Positions 6,610-6,856 of a DNA stretch of 6,856 nucleotides are shown one piece after another. Made by a program: the position numbers and the translations under genes. The notes under the pieces are model-generated. The model ran no database searches. It worked only from the letters and a program-made list of their open reading frames with translations, and was not told the DNA's origin. Position 1 is the first letter of the stretch; each line of letters starts with the position of its first letter. Where the stretch lies: assembly GCA_030667725.1 (NCBI GenBank), contig DAOUVH010000045.1, positions 1-6,856 on the forward strand, given 5' to 3'. The stretch comes from Candidatus Cloacimonadota bacterium. GTDB lineage: Bacteria; Cloacimonadota; Cloacimonadia; Cloacimonadales; TCS61.

Positions 6610-6856
6610 AATAAACGATTATCCGGGAAAAAGATCGCTAAAGAAATTTACGCCAGGATCAAAGAAGATATTGAACTAAAAAAAATAACACCAAAATTAG
6701 TTATATTGCTTATCGGGAAAGAACCGGCCGCTGAATATTACGTGCAGAATCTGGAAAAACAAGGTTCTAAGATCGGTATAGAAGTTGAAACGAGAATTCT
6801 GGATATGTCAATTGATCAAAAAACAATATTAGAAAAAATCGATGCAATGAATAATG
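6607..6856 (+). CDS. folD: FolD-family methylenetetrahydrofolate dehydrogenase/cyclohydrolase, partial, catalytic Lys replaced
   Basis: Only the first 83 codons are inside the window; the gene runs off the right edge, and FolD proteins are normally about 280-300 aa. FolD oxidises 5,10-methylene-THF to methenyl-THF and hydrolyses this to 10-formyl-THF. Visible family features are the opening helix LSGKKIAKEI, the strand LVILLIGKEPAAEYYVQN at 31-48 (family pattern LVGxdPASxxYV), and the following GIEVE strand. In the family pattern YVxxKxK the first Lys is catalytic (Lys54 in E. coli, Lys56 in human). Here the residues are Y45-V-Q-N-L49-E-K51, so that Lys is Leu, while the active-site Tyr and the second Lys remain. 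The alignment needs no gap in this stretch. Cyclohydrolase activity may be lost, or this may be a divergent paralogue. The family call is fairly secure; full activity is doubtful. Confidence 0.85.
   Translation, partial: MNKRLSGKKIAKEIYARIKEDIELKKITPKLVILLIGKEPAAEYYVQNLEKQGSKIGIEVETRILDMSIDQKTILEKIDAMNN

Overview
This window is a compact, AT-rich bacterial chromosomal segment. All supported genes lie on the + strand with gaps of 0-27 nt, apart from one 197-nt non-coding stretch that holds an RNA gene. Most starts have a recognisable Shine-Dalgarno (SD) sequence, and the genes are full-length housekeeping genes. I see no mobile element, CRISPR array, integron or phage gene. The combination of RNase Y, YmdB, ZapA, 6S RNA and low G+C would fit an anaerobic lineage of the FCB supergroup (for example Cloacimonadota-like) or a related phylum. 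This placement is inference from gene content and not a phylogenetic result. The SD-led starts argue mildly against typical Bacteroidota.

Layout: (1) 23-3460 is pheS-pheT, the two subunits of phenylalanyl-tRNA synthetase. (2) 3463-4065 is a small all-helical coiled-coil protein followed by ZapA, a cell-division (Z-ring) pair. The first resembles the ZauP/ZapB type of ZapA partner by position and composition. (3) 4066-about 4240 is a 6S RNA (ssrS-like), starting right after the zapA stop codon. It has a 17-bp closing stem, a 3'-bubble hairpin and an apical hairpin. (4) 4263-6607 is rny (RNase Y) and ymdB (metallophosphoesterase), joined by a TAATG stop/start overlap. (5) 6607 to the window edge is the N-terminal 83 codons of a FolD-family protein, again joined by TAATG.

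Together the cluster links aminoacyl-tRNA supply, Z-ring assembly, a global RNA regulator of RNA polymerase, the membrane-anchored mRNA decay nuclease with its associated phosphodiesterase, and one-carbon folate metabolism. Transcription as one unit is plausible because no obvious rho-independent terminator separates the genes, but it is not proven.

The points most worth a second look are the 6S RNA embedded between zapA and rny with no separate intergenic promoter, a FolD in which the catalytic Lys of the YVxxK motif is Leu, and the unnamed coiled-coil protein ahead of zapA. I found no clear evidence of a wholly new system.
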